Source of the DNA: Desulfobacterales bacterium
Lineage (GTDB): Bacteria > Desulfobacterota > UBA8473
Length of the DNA stretch: 64,000 bases
Assembly: GCA_016209225.1 (NCBI GenBank)
Contig: JACQWO010000068.1
Coordinates: forward strand, 62,001-126,000
Reading direction: 5' to 3'
Shown here: piece by piece, positions 53,811 through 61,216 of the stretch
How positions within the stretch are numbered: position 1 is the stretch's first letter
How the letters are laid out: each line of letters begins with the position of its first letter
The notes under the pieces: generated by a model
What the model was told of the DNA's origin: nothing
What the model saw: the letters and a program-made list of their open reading frames with translations, nothing else
Databases searched by the model: none
Position numbers and translations under genes: made by a program

Positions 53811-54862
53811 ATCCCTTCTTTTTCGAGCCTTTCCACTATCTTCTTAACGTCCTGACATTTATCCTTCCTGGATATGAGTATAGCATCCCCTGTGTCCACA
53901 ACAACTATCCCATCCAAACCAAGGGTTGCTATGAGTTTATCTTTACCATACACTACCGTATCCTTGGTCCCCAGGCTAATGCATTTTCCTATTAAGATAT
54001 TCCCGTCCTTATCTTTTGGTAACACTTCATCAAGTGATGCCCAACTGCCAACATCATTCCACCCAAAATCAGAGGGGATCACTGCTGTAATATCGGATTT
54101 TTCCATGATACCGTAGTCTATGGAGATGCTTTCGATATTTGAATACACCTCTGAGATTGCTTCTCTTTCCCGATCTGTTCCTATAGCCCCTCTTATCTTC
54201 ATTAAACCTTTGTATAGAGACGGAAGATGTGTCTTTATCTGTTCCAGAATAGCTGAGACCTTCCATACAAATATCCCGCTGTTCCAGAGGAAGTTGCCAT
54301 CAGCTACGAATTCTATAGCAGTGCTGAGATCAGGCTTTTCTGTGAACCTTCTAACCTTGAAGAATTCCTTAGAACCTGATTCCCCCAATAATTCCCCTTT
54401 CTCTATATATCCGAAGCCTGTGGCCGGGTACTTTGGTTCTGTTCCCAGTGTAACCAGATACCCAATACTTTGGGCTACCTCTTCTGCCGCCAGGAGGGTT
54501 TTTAGGAAGGCTTGCTGGTCTTCTATATGATGATCAGCCGGCAGGGCAATCATTACCCCTTCAGGGTCTTTGCGTTGGATATATAGTGCCGCCAGCCCAA
54601 TACAGGGGGCTGTATTTCGACCGATGGGTTCCACAATAATACTATCTTCTGAAAGACCTGTTTGACTAATGGTATCCTGAAGATGAGATGCATTTACCAC
54701 CGCATAGATCTTTTCTTTGGGAATTACAGGGGTCAATCTGTCAATGGTTCTTCTGATCATGGTCTCATCTCCGATAATATCCAGAAACTGTTTGGGTTTT
54801 GGTTTTCTACTTTTAGGCCAGAACCTTGTTCCTTGCCCCCCTGCCATTATTACAGCAAACAT
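53795..54862 (-). CDS. manC: Mannose-1-phosphate guanylyltransferase
   Basis: Makes GDP-mannose from GTP and mannose 1-phosphate. 355 residues, without the C-terminal isomerase domain of the longer ManC forms. MAGGQGTRFWPKSRKPKPKQ is the nucleotidyl-transferase signature; PADHHIEDQQAF and FVEKPD-like FTEKPD follow. ATG 54862 follows GGGAGGG by about ten bases; the frame extends to 55006 only through the family A element. The stop codon comes from the adjacent repeat. Confidence 0.92.
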   Translation of the reverse strand: MFAVIMAGGQGTRFWPKSRKPKPKQFLDIIGDETMIRRTIDRLTPVIPKEKIYAVVNASHLQDTISQTGLSEDSIIVEPIGRNTAPCIGLAALYIQRKDPEGVMIALPADHHIEDQQAFLKTLLAAEEVAQSIGYLVTLGTEPKYPATGFGYIEKGELLGESGSKEFFKVRRFTEKPDLSTAIEFVADGNFLWNSGIFVWKVSAILEQIKTHLPSLYKGLMKIRGAIGTDREREAISEVYSNIESISIDYGIMEKSDITAVIPSDFGWNDVGSWASLDEVLPKDKDGNILIGKCISLGTKDTVVYGKDKLIATLGLDGIVVVDTGDAILISRKDKCQDVKKIVERLEKEGMDEYL

Positions 54863-54879
54863 TAAACTGAACCCTCCCT

Positions 54880-54967
54880 GACTACTCAGGTTATCAGGTT
54901 CACAGTTCACGGTTGGTTGCTCTAACCTTGAACCGTGAACCCTGGAACTTTGAACCTGAGTAATTAC
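54880..54967. repeat. Family A element, nearly complete, GTTCACG interior
   Basis: GACTACTCAGG (left end with two bases lost) and CCTGAGTAATTAC (54955-54967). The interior closely matches the 49256 copy. AACCCTCCC before and AATCCTCCC after (one mismatch) may be a target duplication. The end gives rfbD its TAA stop. It lies between rfbD and the manC ribosome site. Confidence 0.75.
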
Positions 54968-55905
54968 AATCCTCCCAAAAGATATTCTGCTAAAGCATCT
55001 TCCCATGGTCTCAAAGTAAGCCCGGTTTCTTTTTCAAATTTAGAGCAGTTTAGGGCCGAATAAGCAGGCCTTTCGGCAGGGCGATTATATATTTTCGAAC
55101 TAATCGGGTTTACTTTCACATCTTTTATACAGGCTGATTCCAGTATCTTAAGGGCAAATTGATACCATGAGCAGCTTCCCCTGTTGGTTACATGGTAAAC
55201 CCCGTTAAGATTATGTAGACTATTAGTCTGTAGGCTACAGTCTATTAGCCTTTCTATGGCATAGGCCAGGTCTTTGGTATAGGTAGGAGATCCTATCTGA
55301 TCATCTACAACCTTCAACTCCTTTTCGACCCCTGCCAGCTTCAGGATTGTACTCACGAAGTTATTGCCCTTTTTTCCATATAACCACTCGGTTCTAACGA
55401 TAAGAAAATCCTCCATTGTCTCTTTAATGTATTGTTCACCTTTGAGTTTGGATTTACCGTAGATGTTTAATGGGTTTGGGGGGTCATCCTCCAGGTAAGG
55501 TTCTCCCTTCTTCCCGTCAAAGACATAATCGGTGCTGATATGAACCAGCTTGATCTTGCCCTCCTCACATGCCAGAGCCACGTTTTTTGTGCCCTCTGCA
55601 TTGACCAGAAAGACCTTCTCGACCTCTGCCTCACACCCATCTACATTGGTAAATCCCGCCGAGTTAACAACGATCTGGGGCAATATATCCAGTATCTCTT
55701 CCCTTGTTATCCCCTTATTGGTAATATCAAAGTCATTGAAATCTTTCCCGACTACCTCATGTCTTAAGCCCAGTGTCTTTACCAGATCATTGCCCAGCAT
55801 CCCGTTGGCGCCTAGAACCAGTATCGTGAATCGTGAATCGTGAATCGTGAATCGATTCCCGACTCCCGACTTACGACTCACGACTTTCCCCGTACATCTT
55901 ATCAT
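54964..55905 (-). CDS. rfbD: dTDP-4-dehydrorhamnose reductase, repeat-derived N-terminal extension
   Basis: Reduces dTDP-4-keto-L-rhamnose, the last dTDP-rhamnose step. 313 residues from ATG 55905. The normal start ILVLGANGMLG is preceded by about 32 residues (MIRCTGKVVSRKSG, then RFTIHDSRFT) encoded by a heptamer repeat at 55822. No ATG occurs near the expected start; GTG 55881 is the other possibility. NAD-binding GANGMLG, HISTDYVFDG and YGKSKLKGE are intact. The start overlaps rfbB by 35 bp; the stop is supplied by the family A element. Confidence 0.85.
   Translation of the reverse strand: MIRCTGKVVSRKSGVGNRFTIHDSRFTILVLGANGMLGNDLVKTLGLRHEVVGKDFNDFDITNKGITREEILDILPQIVVNSAGFTNVDGCEAEVEKVFLVNAEGTKNVALACEEGKIKLVHISTDYVFDGKKGEPYLEDDPPNPLNIYGKSKLKGEQYIKETMEDFLIVRTEWLYGKKGNNFVSTILKLAGVEKELKVVDDQIGSPTYTKDLAYAIERLIDCSLQTNSLHNLNGVYHVTNRGSCSWYQFALKILESACIKDVKVNPISSKIYNRPAERPAYSALNCSKFEKETGLTLRPWEDALAEYLLGGL
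55822..55883. repeat. Heptamer repeat at the rfbB/rfbD junction
   Basis: ATCGTGA repeated four times, then CGATTCC, CGACTCC, CGACTTA, CGACTCA, CGACTTT words. It encodes the end of RfbB (ESRES and stop) and the N-terminal extension of RfbD in another frame. Confidence 0.7.
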
Positions 55906-56938
55906 AGTATTCCTGATACTCTCCGCTTTTGATCTTTTTCCACCAGGACTCATTCTCTATGTACCACTCAATGGTCTTATCTATCCTATCTTCGAACGTG
56001 TATCTGGGAGACCACCCAAGCTCCCTCTGAATCTTGGTAGAGTCTATGGCATACCGTCTGTCATGACCAGGACGGTCTCTTACGTATTTTATAAGCCCTT
56101 CAGGTTTCCCCAATCTCTTGAGGATTGTTTTCGTTATCTCCAGATTTGTTTTTTCACAGTTTCCGCCAATATTATAGACTTCTCCCTCTTTTCCTTTCTC
56201 AATAACAAGATCAATTGCGCGGCAATGGTCCTCCACATATAACCAGTCTCTAATATTTAATCCATTGCCATACAGGGGAAGAGGTACATCTGCTAAGGCA
56301 TTGGTAATGAACAGAGGGATAACCTTCTCAGGGAACTGGTAAGGGCCATAGTTATTGGATGATCTGGTGATGATTACCGGCAGATTATAGGTGTGATGAT
56401 ATGCTCTAACCAGTAGATCTGCACTGGCTTTACTTGCGGAATAGGGGCTGTTAGGCGCAATGAGGGTATTTTCTGTGAAGTATCCATCAGACCCCAGGGA
56501 TCCATATACCTCATCAGTAGATATCTGAATGAACTTTTTAACCGGGTGTTTTTTTGCGGCTTCTAATAGGACATGTGCGCCCAACACGTTTGTATTGATA
56601 AATACGCCGGCATCCATGATACTTCTGTCTACGTGAGACTCTGCCGCAAAATTAACGATGACATCAATTCCATCTTTTACCAGCCCATTAACCAGCTTGG
56701 TATCGCATATATCACCCTTTATGAATCTATAACTTAAACTCGTGAGTTGTGAGTTGTGAGTCGGTTTACGATTTACGACTTCCGACTTACGAGTATGTAT
56801 ATCACTCAGATTTTCCAGATTGCCGGAATATGTCAGTTTATCCAGGTTAATGATCTGATAGTCAGGGTGTCTGGCCAGCATGTACCTGATAAAGTTTGAT
56901 CCGATAAACCCGGCGCCCCCGGTCACAAGGATCCTCAT
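55871..56938 (-). CDS. rfbB: dTDP-glucose 4,6-dehydratase with in-frame repeat insertion
   Basis: Forms dTDP-4-keto-6-deoxyglucose. 355 residues. GGAGFIGSNFIRY NAD motif, STDEVYG, active YSASKASAD (Tyr-x3-Lys), RSSNNYGPYQFPEKVIPLF and RPGHDRRYAID are typical. Residues about 49-69 (HTRKSEVVNRKPTHNSQ and following) replace the usual short loop between NLENL and YRFIKGDI and are encoded by heptamer repeats. The loop lies on the surface near the nucleotide site in related structures, so function may be retained. Confidence 0.92.
   Translation of the reverse strand: MRILVTGGAGFIGSNFIRYMLARHPDYQIINLDKLTYSGNLENLSDIHTRKSEVVNRKPTHNSQLTSLSYRFIKGDICDTKLVNGLVKDGIDVIVNFAAESHVDRSIMDAGVFINTNVLGAHVLLEAAKKHPVKKFIQISTDEVYGSLGSDGYFTENTLIAPNSPYSASKASADLLVRAYHHTYNLPVIITRSSNNYGPYQFPEKVIPLFITNALADVPLPLYGNGLNIRDWLYVEDHCRAIDLVIEKGKEGEVYNIGGNCEKTNLEITKTILKRLGKPEGLIKYVRDRPGHDRRYAIDSTKIQRELGWSPRYTFEDRIDKTIEWYIENESWWKKIKSGEYQEYYDKMYGESRES
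56733..56795. repeat. Heptamer repeat inserted in frame in rfbB
   Basis: CTCGTGA, GTTGTGA, GTTGTGA, GTCGGTT, TACGATT, TACGACT words, matching the noncoding elements, fill 63 bp of the coding sequence and preserve the frame. Confidence 0.7.
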
Positions 56939-56947
56939 TGTCTATCC

Positions 56948-57403
56948 CTAACCGTCCTTTCTTTTCCAATCATAAGGGATATCATTTTTATGGGGGTCTA
57001 CCCTGAACTCGTCGGGTTTATCATAATTGTAGACTTCAGTGGGGCAGTTTATAGCTATCGATTCCTCTTCACTGATACACTTAAAACCATGGTAGACAAA
57101 GGGAGGAATCTGGACCAGGGCGGGATTGTGTTCCCCAATAAAGAACTCATTCACCTCACCGCAGGTCTTCGAATCCTTCCGGCTATCATAAAGGACAACC
57201 TTCATCATACCCCTTATAACCACCATATTATCAATCTGTTTTTTGTGATAATGCCAGCCCTTGACCACCCCAGGATAAGCTGTTGTCATGTAAACCTGGC
57301 CGAACTTGACAAAAAGGTCGTCATCTGCCCGCAGCATCTCCATCAGCCTGCCCCTTTCATCAGGGATGACCTTTAGCTTTTTAACTCTTACGCCTTCAAT
57401 CAT
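56948..57403 (-). CDS. rfbC: dTDP-4-dehydrorhamnose 3,5-epimerase family protein
   Basis: Epimerises dTDP-4-keto-6-deoxyglucose, or is a close relative. 151 residues, a cupin shorter than classical RmlC (about 180). PDERGRLMEMLRADD, GVVKGWHYHKKQIDN (catalytic His) and PPFVYHGFKCI are family features. Position between rfbA and rfbB supports RmlC function. Confidence 0.85.
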   Translation of the reverse strand: MIEGVRVKKLKVIPDERGRLMEMLRADDDLFVKFGQVYMTTAYPGVVKGWHYHKKQIDNMVVIRGMMKVVLYDSRKDSKTCGEVNEFFIGEHNPALVQIPPFVYHGFKCISEEESIAINCPTEVYNYDKPDEFRVDPHKNDIPYDWKRKDG

Positions 57404-57453
57404 TGGTTACTCCTGCTACCATGGGTAGTTGATCAACCGACAATCGACAACTG

Positions 57454-58185
57454 TCAACCGATTTTATTCGCCCCGGTCTTAGACACCAGGTTGCTGGCGC
57501 TGAGAAGGGATTCAAAGGTACCCGCGTCTGTCCACCACCCATCCAGTATCTCATAGGTCATCTTATCCCTTTCGATATAGGTATTGTTCACGTCAGTTAT
57601 TTCCAGCTCTCCTCTATCTGAGGGCTTAAGGGTCTTTATAATATCGAAGACAGCGCTGTCATACATATAGATACCCGTTACGGCATATCCGGACTTGGGC
57701 TTCTTAGGTTTCTCTTCTATCCCTATGATCTTGTCATTATGAATCTCCGGGACGCCAAAACGCTCTGGATCAGGGACATCCTTTAACAGTATCTTTGCTC
57801 CATCCTTCTGTTTTTTGAATGCGGAAACGGCATTGATGATATTCTTTTCAATTATATTATCTCCGAGGATTATACAGATTTTATCGTCATCGGCAAAGAA
57901 CTCTGCAAGTGCTAAAGCAGCGGCTATTCCTCCTTCTCCTTCCTGATACGTATAATTTATATGTCTGAGTCCAAACTCTTTTCCATTTCCCAGGAGTTTC
58001 AGGAAATCACCCGCGTTGTTGCCCCCGGTAACTATTAGAATGTCGTCTATCCCTGCATTAACGAGGGCCTGAATAGGATAGTAGATCATGGGCTTATTAT
58101 GGACTGGCAGAAGATGTTTATTGGTAACCTTTGTCAGTGGGTGCAATCGGGTTCCCAGTCCACCGGCTAATACTATACCTTTCAT
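57454..58185 (-). CDS. rfbA: Glucose-1-phosphate thymidylyltransferase, short form
   Basis: Makes dTDP-glucose. 243 residues, about 45 shorter than RmlA of enterobacteria. KGIVLAGGLGTRLHPLTKVT, ILGDNIIEKN, EEKPKKPKSGYAVTGIY and LEITDVNNTY are typical. The short form lacks the C-terminal tail involved in allosteric regulation. The end is followed by a GACAACTGTCAACCG repeat. First gene of rfbACBD. Confidence 0.92.
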   Translation of the reverse strand: MKGIVLAGGLGTRLHPLTKVTNKHLLPVHNKPMIYYPIQALVNAGIDDILIVTGGNNAGDFLKLLGNGKEFGLRHINYTYQEGEGGIAAALALAEFFADDDKICIILGDNIIEKNIINAVSAFKKQKDGAKILLKDVPDPERFGVPEIHNDKIIGIEEKPKKPKSGYAVTGIYMYDSAVFDIIKTLKPSDRGELEITDVNNTYIERDKMTYEILDGWWTDAGTFESLLSASNLVSKTGANKIG

Positions 58186-58213
58186 ATCTACTTTTTTGTC
58201 TCCTTCTTTTCAT

Positions 58214-60034
58214 TTACCCTGCTTGATCGGATTTAATGCTAAATGTTAACCATTTCAATTCTATTCCCATTTCCCCACAGGTTGCTTTCAACTTTTCTAA
58301 ACGGGATTCTTCAAGATTTCTGCAAGCCACCAGGACTTCAGACACTTTGTGATTGGAAAGGATCTTTTTTAAACGATGGATACCGCCTAGGATTGGATAG
58401 CCATGAATCTTGCGTTTGTATTTTTTGGGATCATCATCTAAGAATCCAGTGGGGACCAGCCCAAGTTTTTTGTTATTAAGAATTTCTCTCAAAGCAAATT
58501 CTCCTCCATCCCCTGCTCCATAGATTAAAACCTTTCTGCCACTATTTTGTTCTCTGCTGGCTAATTCACCAACCATCCTGAAGGAAAGTCTAGAACCTGA
58601 CAGAAACAGGAACAGGATTATCCAATCGATGATAAAGACTGAGCGAGAGAAGCCTATAAAGCGATAAATGAATAGAATCATTAGTACTGACAATATTGTA
58701 CCAGATGTTACTGCCTTCAGGTAGGTGATTATATCATTGATTCCAGTGTACCTCCAGACACCCTTGTATACCCCGAATATGAAAAAGCATAGAATCTGGG
58801 AGGCAATAATTATGGGGAGGGATTCTAGAAATAATCTAAAATTGTGACCTATTAAGATGCCTTCAAATCGCAGGAGATATGAGCCATAATAAGCTAAAGG
58901 AATAAGCATGAGGTCTAGAAGCACCTCAAATATCCGCCGCTTGTAAGTAAACTCGATTAAAAGAGGGGTAAAGGAGCTGTTTTTCAATAAGGTCATCTCC
59001 TGGTCTTTAGGGTATACTCTGACTTTTGCAAGGTACAGCCAGATAAATATAAGAACCAAGGCAAAGAGGAAGATAATCATCAGACTGGTATGTATGCTTA
59101 TATGTTGAATACCCAATGCAATGCTTCCAGCCAGAGCAGCTATAGTATAGAGCAGCAGTACAGCCTTTTTTTCCGAAAAACCAATGGCTACTAAACGGTG
59201 TGAGGTATGATCGCGGCCACCTTGGGAAATCGGTCTTCCAAAGATTTTTCTCATTACTGTAACTAAACTGACATCGAATATTGGGATGAATAATATCAAT
59301 ACAGGGACTGAGATTATAGATAGGAGATTAGTAGAATGTCTAAAATCACCAGATATAGTGAGCCCGGCCATATAAAAGCCGACAAAAAGACTTCCGGCAT
59401 CACCCATGAATATGGATGCCGGGTTAAAATTGTAGACAAGAAACCCCAGCAGAGAACCCATAAGAATCAATGTTAAAAAGAGTAAACTTTGGAAAGATGG
59501 GGATTGGGGATTGGGGTTTAACCAGGAGATTAGAAAGATAAAAAGGCAGGCAATAAAGGCAATCCCTGTTGCCAGTCCATCCATATTGTCCAGCAGATTG
59601 AACGCGTTGGTTATCCCGACAATCCATATAATAGTAATAAAGGTATTCAGAATTAAGGAATCAAACCAGTTAAGGGTATAACCGAATTTAACCATAATTG
59701 TTGCCGCAATAATCTGACCTATTAGCTTACCCTGGGGCGTTATATTTTTTATATCATCTAGTAGTCCCATGGCAAAAAGTATGAAACCGCAAAGGAGAAA
59801 AACCCAGATGGAGTTGGAGAGGGAAAAGTTAAAGGAAAGCTTGTAGAATACTATTAAAGGAATGAAGAAAGAAAGAAGGATGGCAACCCCGCCCATTATG
59901 GGAGTGGCTCTTTTATGCCATCTGTCCTCTTTGGGATTGGCTACAAGATTATATTTTATGGCTAGTTTTTTGACCGAGGGTGTTATTACTAAGGATAATA
60001 CAAATGCTGTAGAGAACAGAATTATATATTGCAA
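58214..60034 (-). CDS. Fusion of polyprenyl-phosphate sugar-1-P transferase (WecA/MraY) and CapD/FlaA1-like N-terminal half
   Basis: 606 residues. The N-terminal half (1-345) has about ten TM helices with the PNPT motifs AMGLLDDIKNITP, NAFNLLDNMDGLATG, NFNPASIFMGDAGSLFVGF and GRDHTSHRLV. The C-terminal half (about 360-606) has four more TM helices and a Rossmann-like domain (VLIYGAGDGGEFALREIL) as in the first half of CapD-type sugar dehydratases, but the catalytic SDR half is missing. The PNPT half likely starts a lipid-linked polysaccharide. Residues about 170-178 (LNPNPQSPSF) are encoded by GGGGATT repeats. Confidence 0.85.
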   Translation of the reverse strand: MQYIILFSTAFVLSLVITPSVKKLAIKYNLVANPKEDRWHKRATPIMGGVAILLSFFIPLIVFYKLSFNFSLSNSIWVFLLCGFILFAMGLLDDIKNITPQGKLIGQIIAATIMVKFGYTLNWFDSLILNTFITIIWIVGITNAFNLLDNMDGLATGIAFIACLFIFLISWLNPNPQSPSFQSLLFLTLILMGSLLGFLVYNFNPASIFMGDAGSLFVGFYMAGLTISGDFRHSTNLLSIISVPVLILFIPIFDVSLVTVMRKIFGRPISQGGRDHTSHRLVAIGFSEKKAVLLLYTIAALAGSIALGIQHISIHTSLMIIFLFALVLIFIWLYLAKVRVYPKDQEMTLLKNSSFTPLLIEFTYKRRIFEVLLDLMLIPLAYYGSYLLRFEGILIGHNFRLFLESLPIIIASQILCFFIFGVYKGVWRYTGINDIITYLKAVTSGTILSVLMILFIYRFIGFSRSVFIIDWIILFLFLSGSRLSFRMVGELASREQNSGRKVLIYGAGDGGEFALREILNNKKLGLVPTGFLDDDPKKYKRKIHGYPILGGIHRLKKILSNHKVSEVLVACRNLEESRLEKLKATCGEMGIELKWLTFSIKSDQAG

Positions 60035-60059
60035 AAAGCCCTCTGATTATTTCCCGCTT

Positions 60060-60089
60060 AGTAGGGGCATGATGCATCATGCCCCTACT
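60060..60089. repeat. Family C palindrome, perfect 30 bp
   Basis: AGTAGGGGCATGATG and its exact complement CATCATGCCCCTACT form a perfect 15-bp inverted repeat with no loop. On the minus strand, the stop TAG of the SDR gene lies in it. Confidence 0.65.
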
Positions 60090-61044
60090 TTTTATAATAT
60101 TCAATGACACTTTCTATTATTCCATCTATATCTACTGTAGGTTCAAAGCCTATAAGGTTTTTAACCTTGCTTGTGTTTGGGCAGCGGCGCTGCATATCCT
60201 CAAACCCAGGACCATATACCTCTTCATAAGGTAGACATATAATTTCCGATTTGCTTTTAGTCATCCTTTTCACCATTAATGCCAGATCTTCGATGGCAAT
60301 CTCTTTCCCGTTGCCGATATTAAAGATATCCCCGATTGCATCTGGATGTGTCATAATATCTATAAGCCCCCTAACCGCATCCTTCACATGAATAAAACTC
60401 CTTGATTGTTTCCCGTCACCGTGGATGGCTATCGGTTTATTTAACAGGGCCTTTTGGACAAAGTTTGGGATTACCATACCGTACTGCCCACTCTGTCTTG
60501 GGCCTACAGTATTAAAGAGCCTGACAATGATGGTAGGTAGTTTTTTTTCTTCATAGTAAGCAAGGGCCAAAAACTCATCAATGGTCTTAGAACAGGCATA
60601 AGCCCAGCGTCGCTTCTTTACTGACCCCATTACCCGATTATCATCTTCTTGTAATGTATGCTCTACATGTTTACCATAGACTTCAGAGGTAGAAACGATA
60701 AGCACCATCTTCCTATATTTATTGGCCAGTCGTAAGACGATTTCTGTCCCTTTAACGTTGGTTTCAATAGTCTCCACCGGGTTATTCATTATCAACTTTA
60801 CCCCAACGGCTGCAGCTAAGTGATATATCTCATCACATTCCTGTATCAATTCCTCCATTACTGTTTCATTTAGGATAGTATCGATTGTCAAATGAAATCG
60901 CTTGTTTTCTCGAAGGTGCTTTGTATTTTCAAGCCGTCCTGTAGATAGATTATCTATAGCAAATACTTCGTGGTTCCTGAAGAGCAATTCGTCTGCCAAA
61001 TGAGAACCGATAAAACCTGCTCCCCCTGTAATCAGTGTTTTCAT
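60085..61044 (-). CDS. NAD-dependent epimerase/dehydratase (UDP-glucuronate decarboxylase-like SDR)
   Basis: 319 residues. GGAGFIGSHLADELL NAD motif, VSTSEVYG, catalytic YACSK (Tyr-x3-Lys) and NTVGPRQSGQYGMVIPNF are present. QRRCPNTSKVKNLIGFEP near the end resembles UDP-xylose synthase and ArnA-type enzymes, but the substrate is not certain. With ugd supplying UDP-glucuronate, UDP-xylose formation is possible. Stop codon supplied by the family C palindrome. Confidence 0.85.
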   Translation of the reverse strand: MKTLITGGAGFIGSHLADELLFRNHEVFAIDNLSTGRLENTKHLRENKRFHLTIDTILNETVMEELIQECDEIYHLAAAVGVKLIMNNPVETIETNVKGTEIVLRLANKYRKMVLIVSTSEVYGKHVEHTLQEDDNRVMGSVKKRRWAYACSKTIDEFLALAYYEEKKLPTIIVRLFNTVGPRQSGQYGMVIPNFVQKALLNKPIAIHGDGKQSRSFIHVKDAVRGLIDIMTHPDAIGDIFNIGNGKEIAIEDLALMVKRMTKSKSEIICLPYEEVYGPGFEDMQRRCPNTSKVKNLIGFEPTVDIDGIIESVIEYYKK

Positions 61045-61078
61045 TAATTTGTCCTAATGGTTACTTTATATTTTTTTG

Positions 61079-61118
61079 AAAAAGTATCCCTTTCCGCTTC
61101 AGCATAAATTTTTTAACC
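61079..61118. repeat. 40-bp repeat upstream of the SDR gene, pair of 32453-32492
   Basis: AAAAAGTATCCC, CGCTTCAGCATA, ATTTTTTAACC; four differences in 40 bp from the copy upstream of bioA. Same orientation relative to the downstream gene. Confidence 0.6.
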
Positions 61119-61216
61119 AATCTAAGGGATGCTTCTTCAAAGCTCTCTTTTTGATTTAGGTTACTATAGGATATTTTTTTTTACCTGTCAACAAGAGATT
61201 AAAAACGGAAATTGTT

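Noticed and set aside
54870-54976. Firm 9-bp target duplication around the 54880 element
   Set aside because: AACCCTCCC/AATCCTCCC has a mismatch, and joining the flanks leaves rfbD without a stop before manC, so I keep it as tentative only.
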